From Helicobacteraceae bacterium (GTDB lineage: Bacteria > Campylobacterota > Campylobacteria > Campylobacterales > Sulfurimonadaceae): a DNA stretch of 45,334 bases. Below the pieces are notes generated by a model. That model made no database searches, was not told where the DNA came from, and was given only the letters and a program-made list of their open reading frames with translations. Numbering within the stretch: position 1 is the stretch's first letter; every line of letters starts with the position of its first letter. Of the stretch, positions 18,358 through 25,816 are shown in pieces. The stretch spans positions 1-45,334 of the forward strand of contig JALSLA010000060.1 of the NCBI GenBank assembly GCA_026988515.1, given 5' to 3'. Both the position numbers and the translations under genes were made by a program.

Positions 18358-18679
18358 GTAATATCTCTTTCAATGTTATAGAACCAATTGTATTAAATTC
18401 TGTTGTTTTTATGAGTCGTGTAAAGTGATCTTCAGGATCAATCTTCAGTTCTCTACACTGCATCTCTTTCACAGCCCCTTCCGCTAAAAGGTTAAAGAAA
18501 AAAGAAAAAAGGGTTTTAGAACGAAACACCTCCTCCTGCAAAGGAAAATGTACCGAGATACTCACTGCATCTTCATTTTCTAAGTAATGCAACATGTATT
18601 GAAAAAGGTATATTCCTGCATCATCTTTCTGAAGCAGGCCTATCTCCTCACCATTTCTATATACTCTGGCTTCTTGCAT
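18344..18679 (-). CDS. hipS: HipS-like antitoxin (HipA N-terminal subdomain as a separate protein)
   Basis: A 111-residue protein corresponding to the HipA N-terminal subdomain 1 (ARVYRNGEEIGLLQKDD, then VSISVHFPLQEEVF, then FFFNLLAEGAVKEMQ). In the HipBST systems this subdomain is encoded separately and acts as the antitoxin that neutralises HipT, while HipB is mainly the DNA-binding partner. The gene lies four bases after hipB and overlaps hipT by 14 nt, so the three are translated together. The assignment rests on sequence pattern and on the gene order B-S-T. Confidence 0.85.
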   Translation of the reverse strand: MQEARVYRNGEEIGLLQKDDAGIYLFQYMLHYLENEDAVSISVHFPLQEEVFRSKTLFSFFFNLLAEGAVKEMQCRELKIDPEDHFTRLIKTTEFNTIGSITLKEILHEVS

Positions 18680-18683
18680 CTAC

Positions 18684-18890
18684 TTATCCTTTAAGCTCTA
18701 AGCTACATTCAAGACCTAGAACATTTATAAGCTTTTCTAATGAATTTAACGTAATATTCCCTCTACCTTGTTCAAGCTTTGAAAGTGTCGTAGAACCGAT
18801 CTCCGCCATCTCACATAAATCTACCTGTTCCAGTCTAAGTTCTTTACGTCTTTGTTTTATTTTGAGACCTATCTTTGATTTTAAGTCCAT
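18684..18890 (-). CDS. hipB: HipB-like XRE-family DNA-binding protein
   Basis: A 68-residue helix-turn-helix protein: KIGLKIKQRRKELRLEQVDL, then MAEIGSTTLSKLEQGRGNIT as the recognition region and LEKLINVLGLE as the final helix. HipB proteins bind operators before the operon and repress it together with the toxin complex. Two matching palindromes lie just upstream. It is the first gene of the hipB-hipS-hipT operon. Unlike E. coli HipB it is short, ending soon after the XRE domain. Confidence 0.9.
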   Translation of the reverse strand: MDLKSKIGLKIKQRRKELRLEQVDLCEMAEIGSTTLSKLEQGRGNITLNSLEKLINVLGLECSLELKG

Positions 18891-18904
18891 ATTTTAGACC
18901 TTTT

Positions 18905-18926
18905 TATTTATACTATAACATAAATA
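18905..18926 (-). promoter_or_regulatory. hip operator 1
   Basis: Inverted repeat TATTTAT-N8-ATAAATA. The spacing equals that of the E. coli HipB operators (TATCC-N8-GGATA). It lies 15 bases upstream of the hipB ATG. Confidence 0.65.
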
Positions 18927-18965
18927 TTTATACAAACATAATGCTTTTGTTTGAAAACTAAGTTT

Positions 18966-18987
18966 TATTTACACTATAGCATAAATA
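18966..18987 (-). promoter_or_regulatory. hip operator 2
   Basis: Second copy, TATTTAC-N8-ATAAATA, one mismatch in the arms. It lies inside a direct repeat of about 27 bp shared with operator 1, with the two copies 61 bp apart (about six helical turns). Confidence 0.62.
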
Positions 18988-19025
18988 TTTTTATTATTTA
19001 AAGAACTTTTAAAAATCTTCAGATT

Positions 19026-19058
19026 GATCATCTTAAAACGTTATGAGCGTACACTTCC
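19026..19058. repeat. 33-bp direct repeat, right copy
   Basis: Identical to 17216-17248. This copy contains the functional recD2 stop codon and last codons, plus a silent copy of the L,D-transpeptidase 3' end. Confidence 0.95.
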
Positions 19059-21293
19059 CAACTCCAACATCACCGTATCGCGATGCGTTGTGTGCGCACG
19101 GCGGCATGCACTCTCAAACGCATCGCTCTCACCGACAATAACGCATGTCTCCTTGGCACGGGTAATCGCCGTATAGAGAAGCTTGGTATTGTGCATCATG
19201 TAGTGTGAAAAACTCATGGGCATCAGTACCGCGTTATACTCCATGCCCTGTACCTTATGAATGGTAAGCGCATACGAAAGCATCAGGTGCGACACTAACT
19301 GTGAAAAATCATACTGCACAACCAAGCCTTCGTTGGGGTAGACCATGTATGCTAACTCCTCATCACTGTCAATTTTAAATAGAAGCCCGCTCATACCGTT
19401 AAAAATACGCCGCTCACTGCCGGCTGCACCCGCTTTGTACTCCTCTTGGGTAAACGACAGCATGTTGTCATTTTTAGTATGTACCACTTTATCCATTACT
19501 CGAAATTCCCGATCACCGCGTTTCACAACCGAAGCGGCATTCGGATTGGAGTACTCTTGCAGCACTTTATTAAGATGATCAACACCCAACAGACCTCCTT
19601 TAACGGGTGAAATCACCTGAAATGCCGTCAAATAACGATGCAGTTCTTTGTTTTTCAGGGCCTTTCGGGCATTGGGAATATAGGTCATCGCTTGACGGAT
19701 AAGCCTGCTTAAAATCGCGTGGGCATTGCTCTGTCGAAGTTCAGCCAACTCCGACGCGTTCATGCTCTGTTTCGAGGCATAATAGTTTGCAATACTGACA
19801 TCTATAAACTCAAAATCATCATAAAAGGCTTGGTACTGCGGTATATTTCCCCGACGAATGTCATTGGCAATCAAAGCAATAGAGTGGGCATCACTTTGAC
19901 GAAAGATCTCGGTGAGCTTTACCGTCGGTGCCAGTTGAAGCGTTAAAACATCGCTCAAGACATTACCCGCACCAATCGGCGGCAGCTGTGCATCATCTCC
20001 GACAATAATGAGCACACACTCACGGGCCACCTTGGCTACCACACGGGCAAACAGCGTGGCATTAATCATAGAGGCTTCATCAATGAGCAATACCTCAAAG
20101 GGAAACGTATCGTGTTCATCATACTTAACCAACAGGCTTTGCAGTGTCGCACTGGCATAGCCGGTACGCTCTCCGATACGCTGCGCGGCAATACCGCTGA
20201 GTGCCGTTGTCATCATTGCTGCAGCATGATAACGCCGACTTAGAAGATCAAGCATCGTTTTTGCCGTTGTACTTTTTCCGGTTCCTGCATAACCGACTAA
20301 AAAGAGGAGCCGTATGCCGCTGTTTATGCGCTTGACCGCCTCCTTTTGTTCGCTACCCAATACCACCGGGTCTTCTGCTAAAAATTCCTCAAGGTCGGTA
20401 ACAACAGGCTCGTCTTGAACGGCTGCACGACGTTGAAACTCTTTAAGCAACAGTCTCTCCGCCTCATAGAGCCGACGGGGAGAGAGACGCTGCTGTTGCA
20501 TCATCATAACCCGCTCATCATGAATCAGTTCAAGCAGTACCGCCTCATAATGTTGATGCTGTTGATGAAAGTGCAGTATCTCATCGAGTTTTACAAACAG
20601 CAGCTCTTTGGCAACCACACTGTTTCCTTGCTGCTCACACAACTCAAAGAGCAGATAGTCCATGGCGCTGCGCAGACGCTTGGGGCTGTAAGGATCGACA
20701 CCCATTTTCAACGCAATGGCATCCGCACGTTTAAAACCGATCCCACTGACCGACGTTAGGATATAGGGATTATTCCTAATGGCCCCGACAGGATCATTCA
20801 CCTCTTTCATGGCGGCGGCAATGGCGGTAAGCAGTGTCGGTGTCACCCCAAACGGCGTCAACAACTCTCCGAGTTCTCGCATAGACCGATACTGCTTCCA
20901 TGAGTTTTGAATGGTTTTAAGACGTTTGGATGTTATGCCCTTAACCGCTAAAAGCCGCTCAATGTCATTATCTAAAATATCAATCAATCCCGCTTCCGTA
21001 AACGTCTCAATCAATTCGGCAGAGAGTTTTTTACTAAACCCCTTAATCACACGGTTCAAAAAGAAAAAGAGCGGGTTTTGGTTGACATGCAAGGACTCAA
21101 CAATAAAAGTCTTACCATATTTTTTATGGGCTTCGTAATACCCTTTCATTCGGACAGCCGCCCCTTTAAGGTGGGTAACGTCACTCTCAAAATAAGTACC
21201 GCGTATTTTGGTGCCGTCACTTAAAAGCGCAACAAAAAAACCATCGTCTCCCTCATAGACAATACTCTTTATCTGACCGATAATTTCTTGCAA
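19041..21293 (-). CDS. recD2: RecD2-type DNA helicase
   Basis: A 750-residue superfamily 1B 5'-3' helicase of the RecD2/TraA type, used in DNA repair in bacteria without a RecBC partner for it. N-terminal OB-like and helix-hairpin-helix segments (VKGITSKR, SVSGIGFKRAD) precede the motor: Walker A GYAGTGKST (334-342), Walker B LLIDEAS (403-408), GDDAQLPP, LTEIFRQ, and C-terminal LTIHKVQGMEY and YTAITRAKE. It ends inside the right 33-bp repeat. It starts two bases after the glyQ stop, so both are likely in one transcript. Confidence 0.93.
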   Translation of the reverse strand: MQEIIGQIKSIVYEGDDGFFVALLSDGTKIRGTYFESDVTHLKGAAVRMKGYYEAHKKYGKTFIVESLHVNQNPLFFFLNRVIKGFSKKLSAELIETFTEAGLIDILDNDIERLLAVKGITSKRLKTIQNSWKQYRSMRELGELLTPFGVTPTLLTAIAAAMKEVNDPVGAIRNNPYILTSVSGIGFKRADAIALKMGVDPYSPKRLRSAMDYLLFELCEQQGNSVVAKELLFVKLDEILHFHQQHQHYEAVLLELIHDERVMMMQQQRLSPRRLYEAERLLLKEFQRRAAVQDEPVVTDLEEFLAEDPVVLGSEQKEAVKRINSGIRLLFLVGYAGTGKSTTAKTMLDLLSRRYHAAAMMTTALSGIAAQRIGERTGYASATLQSLLVKYDEHDTFPFEVLLIDEASMINATLFARVVAKVARECVLIIVGDDAQLPPIGAGNVLSDVLTLQLAPTVKLTEIFRQSDAHSIALIANDIRRGNIPQYQAFYDDFEFIDVSIANYYASKQSMNASELAELRQSNAHAILSRLIRQAMTYIPNARKALKNKELHRYLTAFQVISPVKGGLLGVDHLNKVLQEYSNPNAASVVKRGDREFRVMDKVVHTKNDNMLSFTQEEYKAGAAGSERRIFNGMSGLLFKIDSDEELAYMVYPNEGLVVQYDFSQLVSHLMLSYALTIHKVQGMEYNAVLMPMSFSHYMMHNTKLLYTAITRAKETCVIVGESDAFESACRRAHTTHRDTVMLELGSVRS

Positions 21294-21295
21294 TA

Positions 21296-22177
21296 CTACG
21301 CTTTAACGCGCTCGTTACGCTCTGCTTCTTGCGCTTTGTAGAGCTCGGCGCATCCACGGGAAAGCTCACGAATTTTTAAAATATAATTGGCGCGTTCGGT
21401 TTGTGAAATTGCTTTACGGGCATCGAGAGTATTAAATGTATGTGATGCTGCCATACACAGATCATAGGCCGGCAACGGCAATCCTACCTCCAGTGTTTTG
21501 GCACACTCCTGCGATTTCGCTTCAAAATCAGCAAAAAGCATCGCCGTATCGGCACTATCAAAATGGTACTTGGAAAACTCAATTTCGCTCTCTTTGTGAA
21601 TATCGCGATAATAGGTTTTGCCCAAAGCGCCCTCACCCCAGAGAATATCAAAAATCGAATCAACCCCCTGCAGGTACATCGCCAAACGTTCCGTACCGTA
21701 GGTAATCTCTACGGCAACGGGGTCACAAGCAATACCGCCGACCTGCTGAAAATAGGTAAACTGCGTTATCTCCATACCATTTAACCACACTTCCCAGCCC
21801 AAACCCCATGCTCCAAGTGTCGGAGACTCCCAGTTGTCCTCGACAAAACGGATATCGTGTTCGTGCAGATTGAGTCCGAGATACTCCAGACTTTTAAGAT
21901 ACAGTTCTTGAATACGCTCCGGACTCGGCTTAATCAGTACTTGAAACTGATAATAGCTTCCCAGACGGTTCGGGTTTTCACCGTAACGCCCGTCCGTCGG
22001 ACGACGCGAAGGTGCCACATAAGCCACCGACCACGGTTTGGCATCCAAAGAGCGCAAAAAGGTAGCCGGATGAAACGTACCTGCCCCGGCAGGAATATCG
22101 TAAGGATGTACAATACTGCACCCTTCATTCTTCCAAAACTCCTGAAGCTTTAAAAGCATATCACTAAATGTTATCAT
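21296..22177 (-). CDS. glyQ: glycyl-tRNA synthetase alpha subunit
   Basis: The alpha subunit holds the class II catalytic core of the alpha2-beta2 glycyl-tRNA synthetase. The 293-residue protein shows [17 protein letters not shown], the motif 2 region [18 protein letters not shown], and [16 protein letters not shown]. Length matches the family. GAGG lies five bases before the ATG at 22177; a GTG directly before it is less well placed. glyS, the beta subunit, is not in this window, which is normal in Campylobacterota where the two are unlinked. In C. jejuni glyQ follows the purE region directly; here other genes intervene. Confidence 0.97.
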   Translation of the reverse strand: MITFSDMLLKLQEFWKNEGCSIVHPYDIPAGAGTFHPATFLRSLDAKPWSVAYVAPSRRPTDGRYGENPNRLGSYYQFQVLIKPSPERIQELYLKSLEYLGLNLHEHDIRFVEDNWESPTLGAWGLGWEVWLNGMEITQFTYFQQVGGIACDPVAVEITYGTERLAMYLQGVDSIFDILWGEGALGKTYYRDIHKESEIEFSKYHFDSADTAMLFADFEAKSQECAKTLEVGLPLPAYDLCMAASHTFNTLDARKAISQTERANYILKIRELSRGCAELYKAQEAERNERVKA

Positions 22178-22281
22178 CACTACCTCACTGTAAATATTGA
22201 TGACATTATACCAAACCGTATGACCCCCTGTAAGCTAAGGCATTTATAAGAGGTTAATATAACTTCCCTATACTATGATGC

Positions 22282-23598
22282 ATGATGAACCTTCTACTCC
22301 TTACAATCGTCGTCCTTGTTGCTCTCAACGGATGCGGCGGCACAGGTACCTCCTCGACGCAACCCCTCCTCTCCGTTCCACCGCCGAATCAGGAGCGTCC
22401 GATGCTACTCATTCGTCTCAGTTACGACAATATTGATTTTCACAACGATGCCGCAGCCTGGCACCGCAAAATATTCGGATTTGAAAACCATCAACTGAAC
22501 CACTATTTTCATGAGGTCTCGTACGGCAACTTCTCGTTTTATCCCGCGGCAGAAGACGACGAAGTACCCAACGACGGTATTATTTCCGTTACCTTACCTC
22601 GCAACCATCCCGATTCGGGTATGGGCAACGCCATTGATGTGGATCTTTCGCAAGCCATTGTAACCGCCGATGCCCACATTGACTTTGCACAATATGACAG
22701 CGATCGTAACGGAGCGCTCACCCCCGATGAACTGCAACTCGTATTTATAGTCGCCGGCAACGAAGATGCTTTCACCGGAGACAATGCCAGCTTAGGCGTA
22801 TGGGCGCATGAATCCTGTACGGAACGGCGCAATACCCCGACGGTTGACGGCGTTAGCATTATGGGCTGTCAGTACCAAGGCAATTACGCACTCTTTGGCG
22901 AACGCCACGGTGACCGTGACGCAACCATTGGTATTATCGCCCATGAACTCGGTCATGCCGCTTTCAATCTTCCCGATCTGTACGATACCACCGACCGTTC
23001 AGCCGGCGTGGGCTATTTTGCATTAATGGGAGCAGGCATGTGGGGACGTGACGGGCTGGGCGATCTGCCCGGAAATACCCCGACGCATCTGTGCGCATGG
23101 AGTAAAAGTGCCCTCCAATGGATCATACCGACCACGCTCAATGATGCCAACAATTTACATGTAAATTTTTATGCTGTCGCCTCACCCAAATTTAATGTTT
23201 TAAAACTTCCTGTAAGCAAGAGTGAATATTTTTTGTTGGAAAACCGCCACTACAGCGGTTATGACCGCGGATTAAAAGCAATAGCATTCGCGTTTGAAGG
23301 CGGTTTGGCCGTGTGGCACATCGATGAAAAAGTCATTACCGACCGTTGGGCCGATAACACCGTCAATGTTGACGTACTGCATAAAGGGGTCGATCTGCTG
23401 GAGGCGTCACGCGCAGTTTTAGACGACGATGCCGCGGCATACGGCAACAAAGAGAATCTCTTCTACCAAGGAAACGTCGATACACTGACTCCCGACACTA
23501 TGCCATCGACAGCAGGCTACAATGGCCGCCCGAGCGGCATTAATATCACCGATATCTCCCCGCCATCCGAGGTTATGCATGCGACCATCTCACTGTAA
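22282..23598 (+). CDS. M6-type metalloprotease lipoprotein
   Basis: A 438-residue secreted lipoprotein (lipobox ending LNGC, C18) with an M6/immune-inhibitor-A-like zinc protease domain. The catalytic motif is HELGHAAFNLPDLYD: H221, E222, H225 and probably D232 as third zinc ligand. An EF-hand-like loop (D139, D141, N143, E150) likely binds calcium, as calcium stabilises this family. The usual N-terminal propeptide is missing; the mature domain begins almost at once (RPMLLIRLSYDN). A propeptide-like sequence is instead encoded by the next gene. It should sit on the outer membrane or periplasmic face. No clear ribosome binding site is seen. Confidence 0.85.
   Translation: MMNLLLLTIVVLVALNGCGGTGTSSTQPLLSVPPPNQERPMLLIRLSYDNIDFHNDAAAWHRKIFGFENHQLNHYFHEVSYGNFSFYPAAEDDEVPNDGIISVTLPRNHPDSGMGNAIDVDLSQAIVTADAHIDFAQYDSDRNGALTPDELQLVFIVAGNEDAFTGDNASLGVWAHESCTERRNTPTVDGVSIMGCQYQGNYALFGERHGDRDATIGIIAHELGHAAFNLPDLYDTTDRSAGVGYFALMGAGMWGRDGLGDLPGNTPTHLCAWSKSALQWIIPTTLNDANNLHVNFYAVASPKFNVLKLPVSKSEYFLLENRHYSGYDRGLKAIAFAFEGGLAVWHIDEKVITDRWADNTVNVDVLHKGVDLLEASRAVLDDDAAAYGNKENLFYQGNVDTLTPDTMPSTAGYNGRPSGINITDISPPSEVMHATISL
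23152..23167. repeat. 16-bp palindrome AATTTACATGTAAATT (copy inside the M6 protease gene)
   Basis: Perfect palindrome, identical to 11304-11319, in coding sequence. Part of the iterated TACATGTA family. Confidence 0.9.
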
Positions 23599-23607
23599 GG
23601 AAACATG

Positions 23608-23961
23608 ATGAAATTGCTGTTATTACTACTGTTTTTAGGTTCACTGTTACCGGCTGCACCGGCATTCCACGGTTATTTGGAATTACGTGACACGAACAAC
23701 GAACCGTTTTATGCCCACCTCAAGGGCGATGAATATCTCAACTGGTTTGAAAGCAGCGCAGGCGAGATTCTACTTTTTAACAAAGAACGCCAACGGTACG
23801 AATATGCCGTCGTTAAAGATGACAAGCTCGTCCCCTCCGGTATTGCCAAAAAAGCCCATACAAAAACTCGCGCGCTCCAACCCATAAGCCGCCAGACATT
23901 ACAACGGCTCTGGAGACAGGCACGCTCTCATGAACGTCAGCGCCGCCAAGAGTCACCTTAG
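23608..23961 (+). CDS. small secreted protein resembling an M6 protease propeptide
   Basis: A 117-residue exported protein with a signal peptide (residues 1-18). Its mature part, HGYLELRDTNNEPFYAHLKG, then DEYLNWFESSAGEILLF and YEYAVVKDDKLVPSG, follows the pattern seen at the N-terminus of many M6 proteases (a domain with GDEY..W.E...G and a closing YA...DG.L). That region normally precedes the catalytic domain. Here it is a separate gene nine bases after the protease, which itself lacks it. It may act as a chaperone or inhibitor in trans. AAGGAA lies five bases before the ATG at 23608. The last codons overlap the convergent DUF89 gene by four bases. Confidence 0.7.
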   Translation: MKLLLLLLFLGSLLPAAPAFHGYLELRDTNNEPFYAHLKGDEYLNWFESSAGEILLFNKERQRYEYAVVKDDKLVPSGIAKKAHTKTRALQPISRQTLQRLWRQARSHERQRRQESP

Positions 23962-24815
23962 CACATGCTGCAGATAATATCGCCGATCTCTCGTTTCAAA
24001 GAGTCTGCCACCACGCCGCATTTTACTTTAAGCAGATAACAGAGGTTGTGACGCGGTGCAGGTGAAAGGCACTCGTAATTTCCCATCCCTTTGGCAAGCA
24101 CGACATCGGCACTGTCAAAAAGCCGCTGTGCCTCTTTCGTGGCACGCTCATAGACAAATCCGGGAGTGTTGACCCCGCTGTCAACCACGCTGCATAAAGC
24201 ATCAAACCCTGCCTCTTTTGCTTCTTGCAACGTCACATCATTAATAATCGGCACCCCGCGCACCATATAATATACATGTAAATTTGGGTAGCGTTGCTGC
24301 AGGGTTTCTATTGCCAGATAGTCAAAAATATGCTCACCGGCGTTATCGGCAATATACAACAAGGTAGAAGCTGTTGCGAGCTTTTCGTGAAGCAACGCGA
24401 CATTATCGACGGCAAACGGCGTGTGAAAAATACGTTCAAGCTCCTCGTCAAGATCAAACCGTACTGCCGCCGCCAGGTCAATGACATTGCCGGCAACAGC
24501 AATTTTTACTGCCGTCATTAACGGATCTTGCGAAGCGGCAAGACGCTTTTTCAATACGGGAACCGAGCGACGTGCCTGTTGTGTCGAATGCTTTTTGACC
24601 GTATCGTACAGATCCTCTTTGTGGGCAATACGTGCCATCGCTTCATAAACTTCAGCGGCTACCTCCGGCGGTGACGCATGAAAATCGAAATGCTGCGAGG
24701 CATCACGAACATATGCATACAGCCGACTTCTCAATGCGTCATCGGCACCTATGGCATCGGCAACGCGTAACGACTGGTTAACAATACACTCTACACAAGG
24801 CGTTGCCAGAGTCAT
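23958..24815 (-). CDS. DUF89/ARMT1-like phosphatase
   Basis: A 285-residue DUF89-family protein. Members are metal-dependent phosphatases thought to clear damaged or excess phosphometabolites. Visible family features are the N-terminal CVECIVNQ (cysteine pair of the prokaryotic subgroup), AGNVIDLAA, the metal site YIADNAGEHIFD, the segment VRGVPIINDVTLQEA and KGMGNYECLS near the C-terminus. It overlaps the upstream coiled-coil gene by four bases, so it is cotranscribed with the purE group. Substrate unknown. Confidence 0.85.
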   Translation of the reverse strand: MTLATPCVECIVNQSLRVADAIGADDALRSRLYAYVRDASQHFDFHASPPEVAAEVYEAMARIAHKEDLYDTVKKHSTQQARRSVPVLKKRLAASQDPLMTAVKIAVAGNVIDLAAAVRFDLDEELERIFHTPFAVDNVALLHEKLATASTLLYIADNAGEHIFDYLAIETLQQRYPNLHVYYMVRGVPIINDVTLQEAKEAGFDALCSVVDSGVNTPGFVYERATKEAQRLFDSADVVLAKGMGNYECLSPAPRHNLCYLLKVKCGVVADSLKREIGDIICSMC

Positions 24816-25288
24816 TTGTCGCCGTACTCGTCGACCACTTTATTCCACATCAGCTTGTATTTACGACGCATAAACTCTACCTCTTTTTGCGAGAGCTTTA
24901 ACTGCTGGGTCAAGGTTTCAATGGTATTGCGGTCTTCTTCGTACAGCTCTTGCAAAGAGGAGAGTGCCTCTTTCAAAAAGAGGTTTTCGCTTTTGACCGA
25001 TTCTATGGTCTCATCTTTGGCATCGAGTACTTTTTCATGCAGATTCAAAATCGTACCGATGGTTTTTTCGACAAATTGCGGTCCGACGGTAATGTTACCG
25101 CCGGTCTGTACCAGCTCTTTGACCTCTGCTTTCACCACGCTGTTGGCTCCTTTAAGCGGGTCAATATAGGTTTGATTGTTTTCTACTTTAACACTAAGCT
25201 TACCATGAGATATGAGATCGTCAATAGAACTACTGTCAAGTCCCGTAACACTTGAATACTCTTCTACACTCATCCACGTTTCACTCAT
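24812..25288 (-). CDS. HTH plus coiled-coil protein (DUF3972-like)
   Basis: A 158-residue protein. The first 45 residues (WMSVEEYSSVTGLDSSSIDD then LISHGKL) look like a MerR/excisionase-type helix-turn-helix; residues 75-158 form a long coiled coil. In C. jejuni a conserved hypothetical gene sits between purE and glyQ, and this one occupies the same place; I believe that family is DUF3972, from memory. I chose the ATG at 25288, six bases after AAAGG. It overlaps the DUF89 gene by four bases and follows purE by 22. Function unknown. Confidence 0.7.
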   Translation of the reverse strand: MSETWMSVEEYSSVTGLDSSSIDDLISHGKLSVKVENNQTYIDPLKGANSVVKAEVKELVQTGGNITVGPQFVEKTIGTILNLHEKVLDAKDETIESVKSENLFLKEALSSLQELYEEDRNTIETLTQQLKLSQKEVEFMRRKYKLMWNKVVDEYGDK

Positions 25289-25310
25289 CATAAGCCTTTC
25301 GTTATTTGTA

Positions 25311-25805
25311 TTATAAAATAGTCTCGATCTCTAAAGAGTCCGTCTCTACTTTTTTTGCTTTGGCAATACGGTCTTCTTTAAGCTTGATGCTCAAATCGTC
25401 ATTGTCCAGTGCCAAAATCTGCATGGCCAAATAGGCCGAGTTGATTGCTCCGGCTTTACCGATTGCCACCGTAGCCACCGGCATACCCGCAGGCATCTGT
25501 ACCGTAGAGAGCAACGCGTCAATACCGCTGAGTGCCGAAGCACTCATCGGTACGCCGATAATGGGTTTGACGGTTTTCGATGCCAATACACCGGCCAAAT
25601 GTGCCGCCATACCCGCTGCGGCAATAAAGACCTGCGCCCCTTTTTTTTCAGCACTTTGAATGTACTCTTTCGTACGCTCAGGCGAACGATGCGCCGAAGA
25701 GATGACCAGCTCATGGTGAACACCAAACGCATCAAGCGTATCGGCACAGGCCTTCATAACATCATAGTCACTTTTACTTCCAATAACAATCGAGACGAAT
25801 TTCAT
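25311..25805 (-). CDS. purE: N5-carboxyaminoimidazole ribonucleotide mutase
   Basis: PurE (class I) converts N5-CAIR to CAIR in purine synthesis. The 164-residue protein shows VIGSKSDYDVMK, the active-site ISSAHRSPER and AAAGMAAHLAGVLAS, and MPAGMPVATVAIG. The frame is open for 43 codons further upstream, but the ATG at 25805 has AAGGA before it and gives the normal family start. It follows the U32 gene by 11 bases in the conserved cheZ-trhP-purE order. Confidence 0.96.
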   Translation of the reverse strand: MKFVSIVIGSKSDYDVMKACADTLDAFGVHHELVISSAHRSPERTKEYIQSAEKKGAQVFIAAAGMAAHLAGVLASKTVKPIIGVPMSASALSGIDALLSTVQMPAGMPVATVAIGKAGAINSAYLAMQILALDNDDLSIKLKEDRIAKAKKVETDSLEIETIL

Positions 25806-25816
25806 AAGGTTCCTTT

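Larger units (their letters stand above)
17216..19025. mobile_element. 1.8-kb inserted island carrying HipBST, bounded by 33-bp direct repeats
   Basis: One repeat copy plus about 1.78 kb of clearly AT-richer DNA lies between two convergent host genes. Removing the unit would bring the L,D-transpeptidase and recD2 3' ends together with a 6-bp overlap, which is a normal ancestral arrangement. There is no transposase or integrase in the unit and no terminal inverted repeat that I can see. It is therefore a passenger inserted by a mechanism acting in trans, or a cassette moved by recombination at the repeat. Boundaries are exact for the repeat; the mechanism is inferred. Confidence 0.75.

Noticed and set aside
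17249-19025. HipBST island as an insertion sequence with terminal inverted repeats
   Set aside because: No transposase and no inverted repeats at the inner edges of the 33-bp direct repeats.
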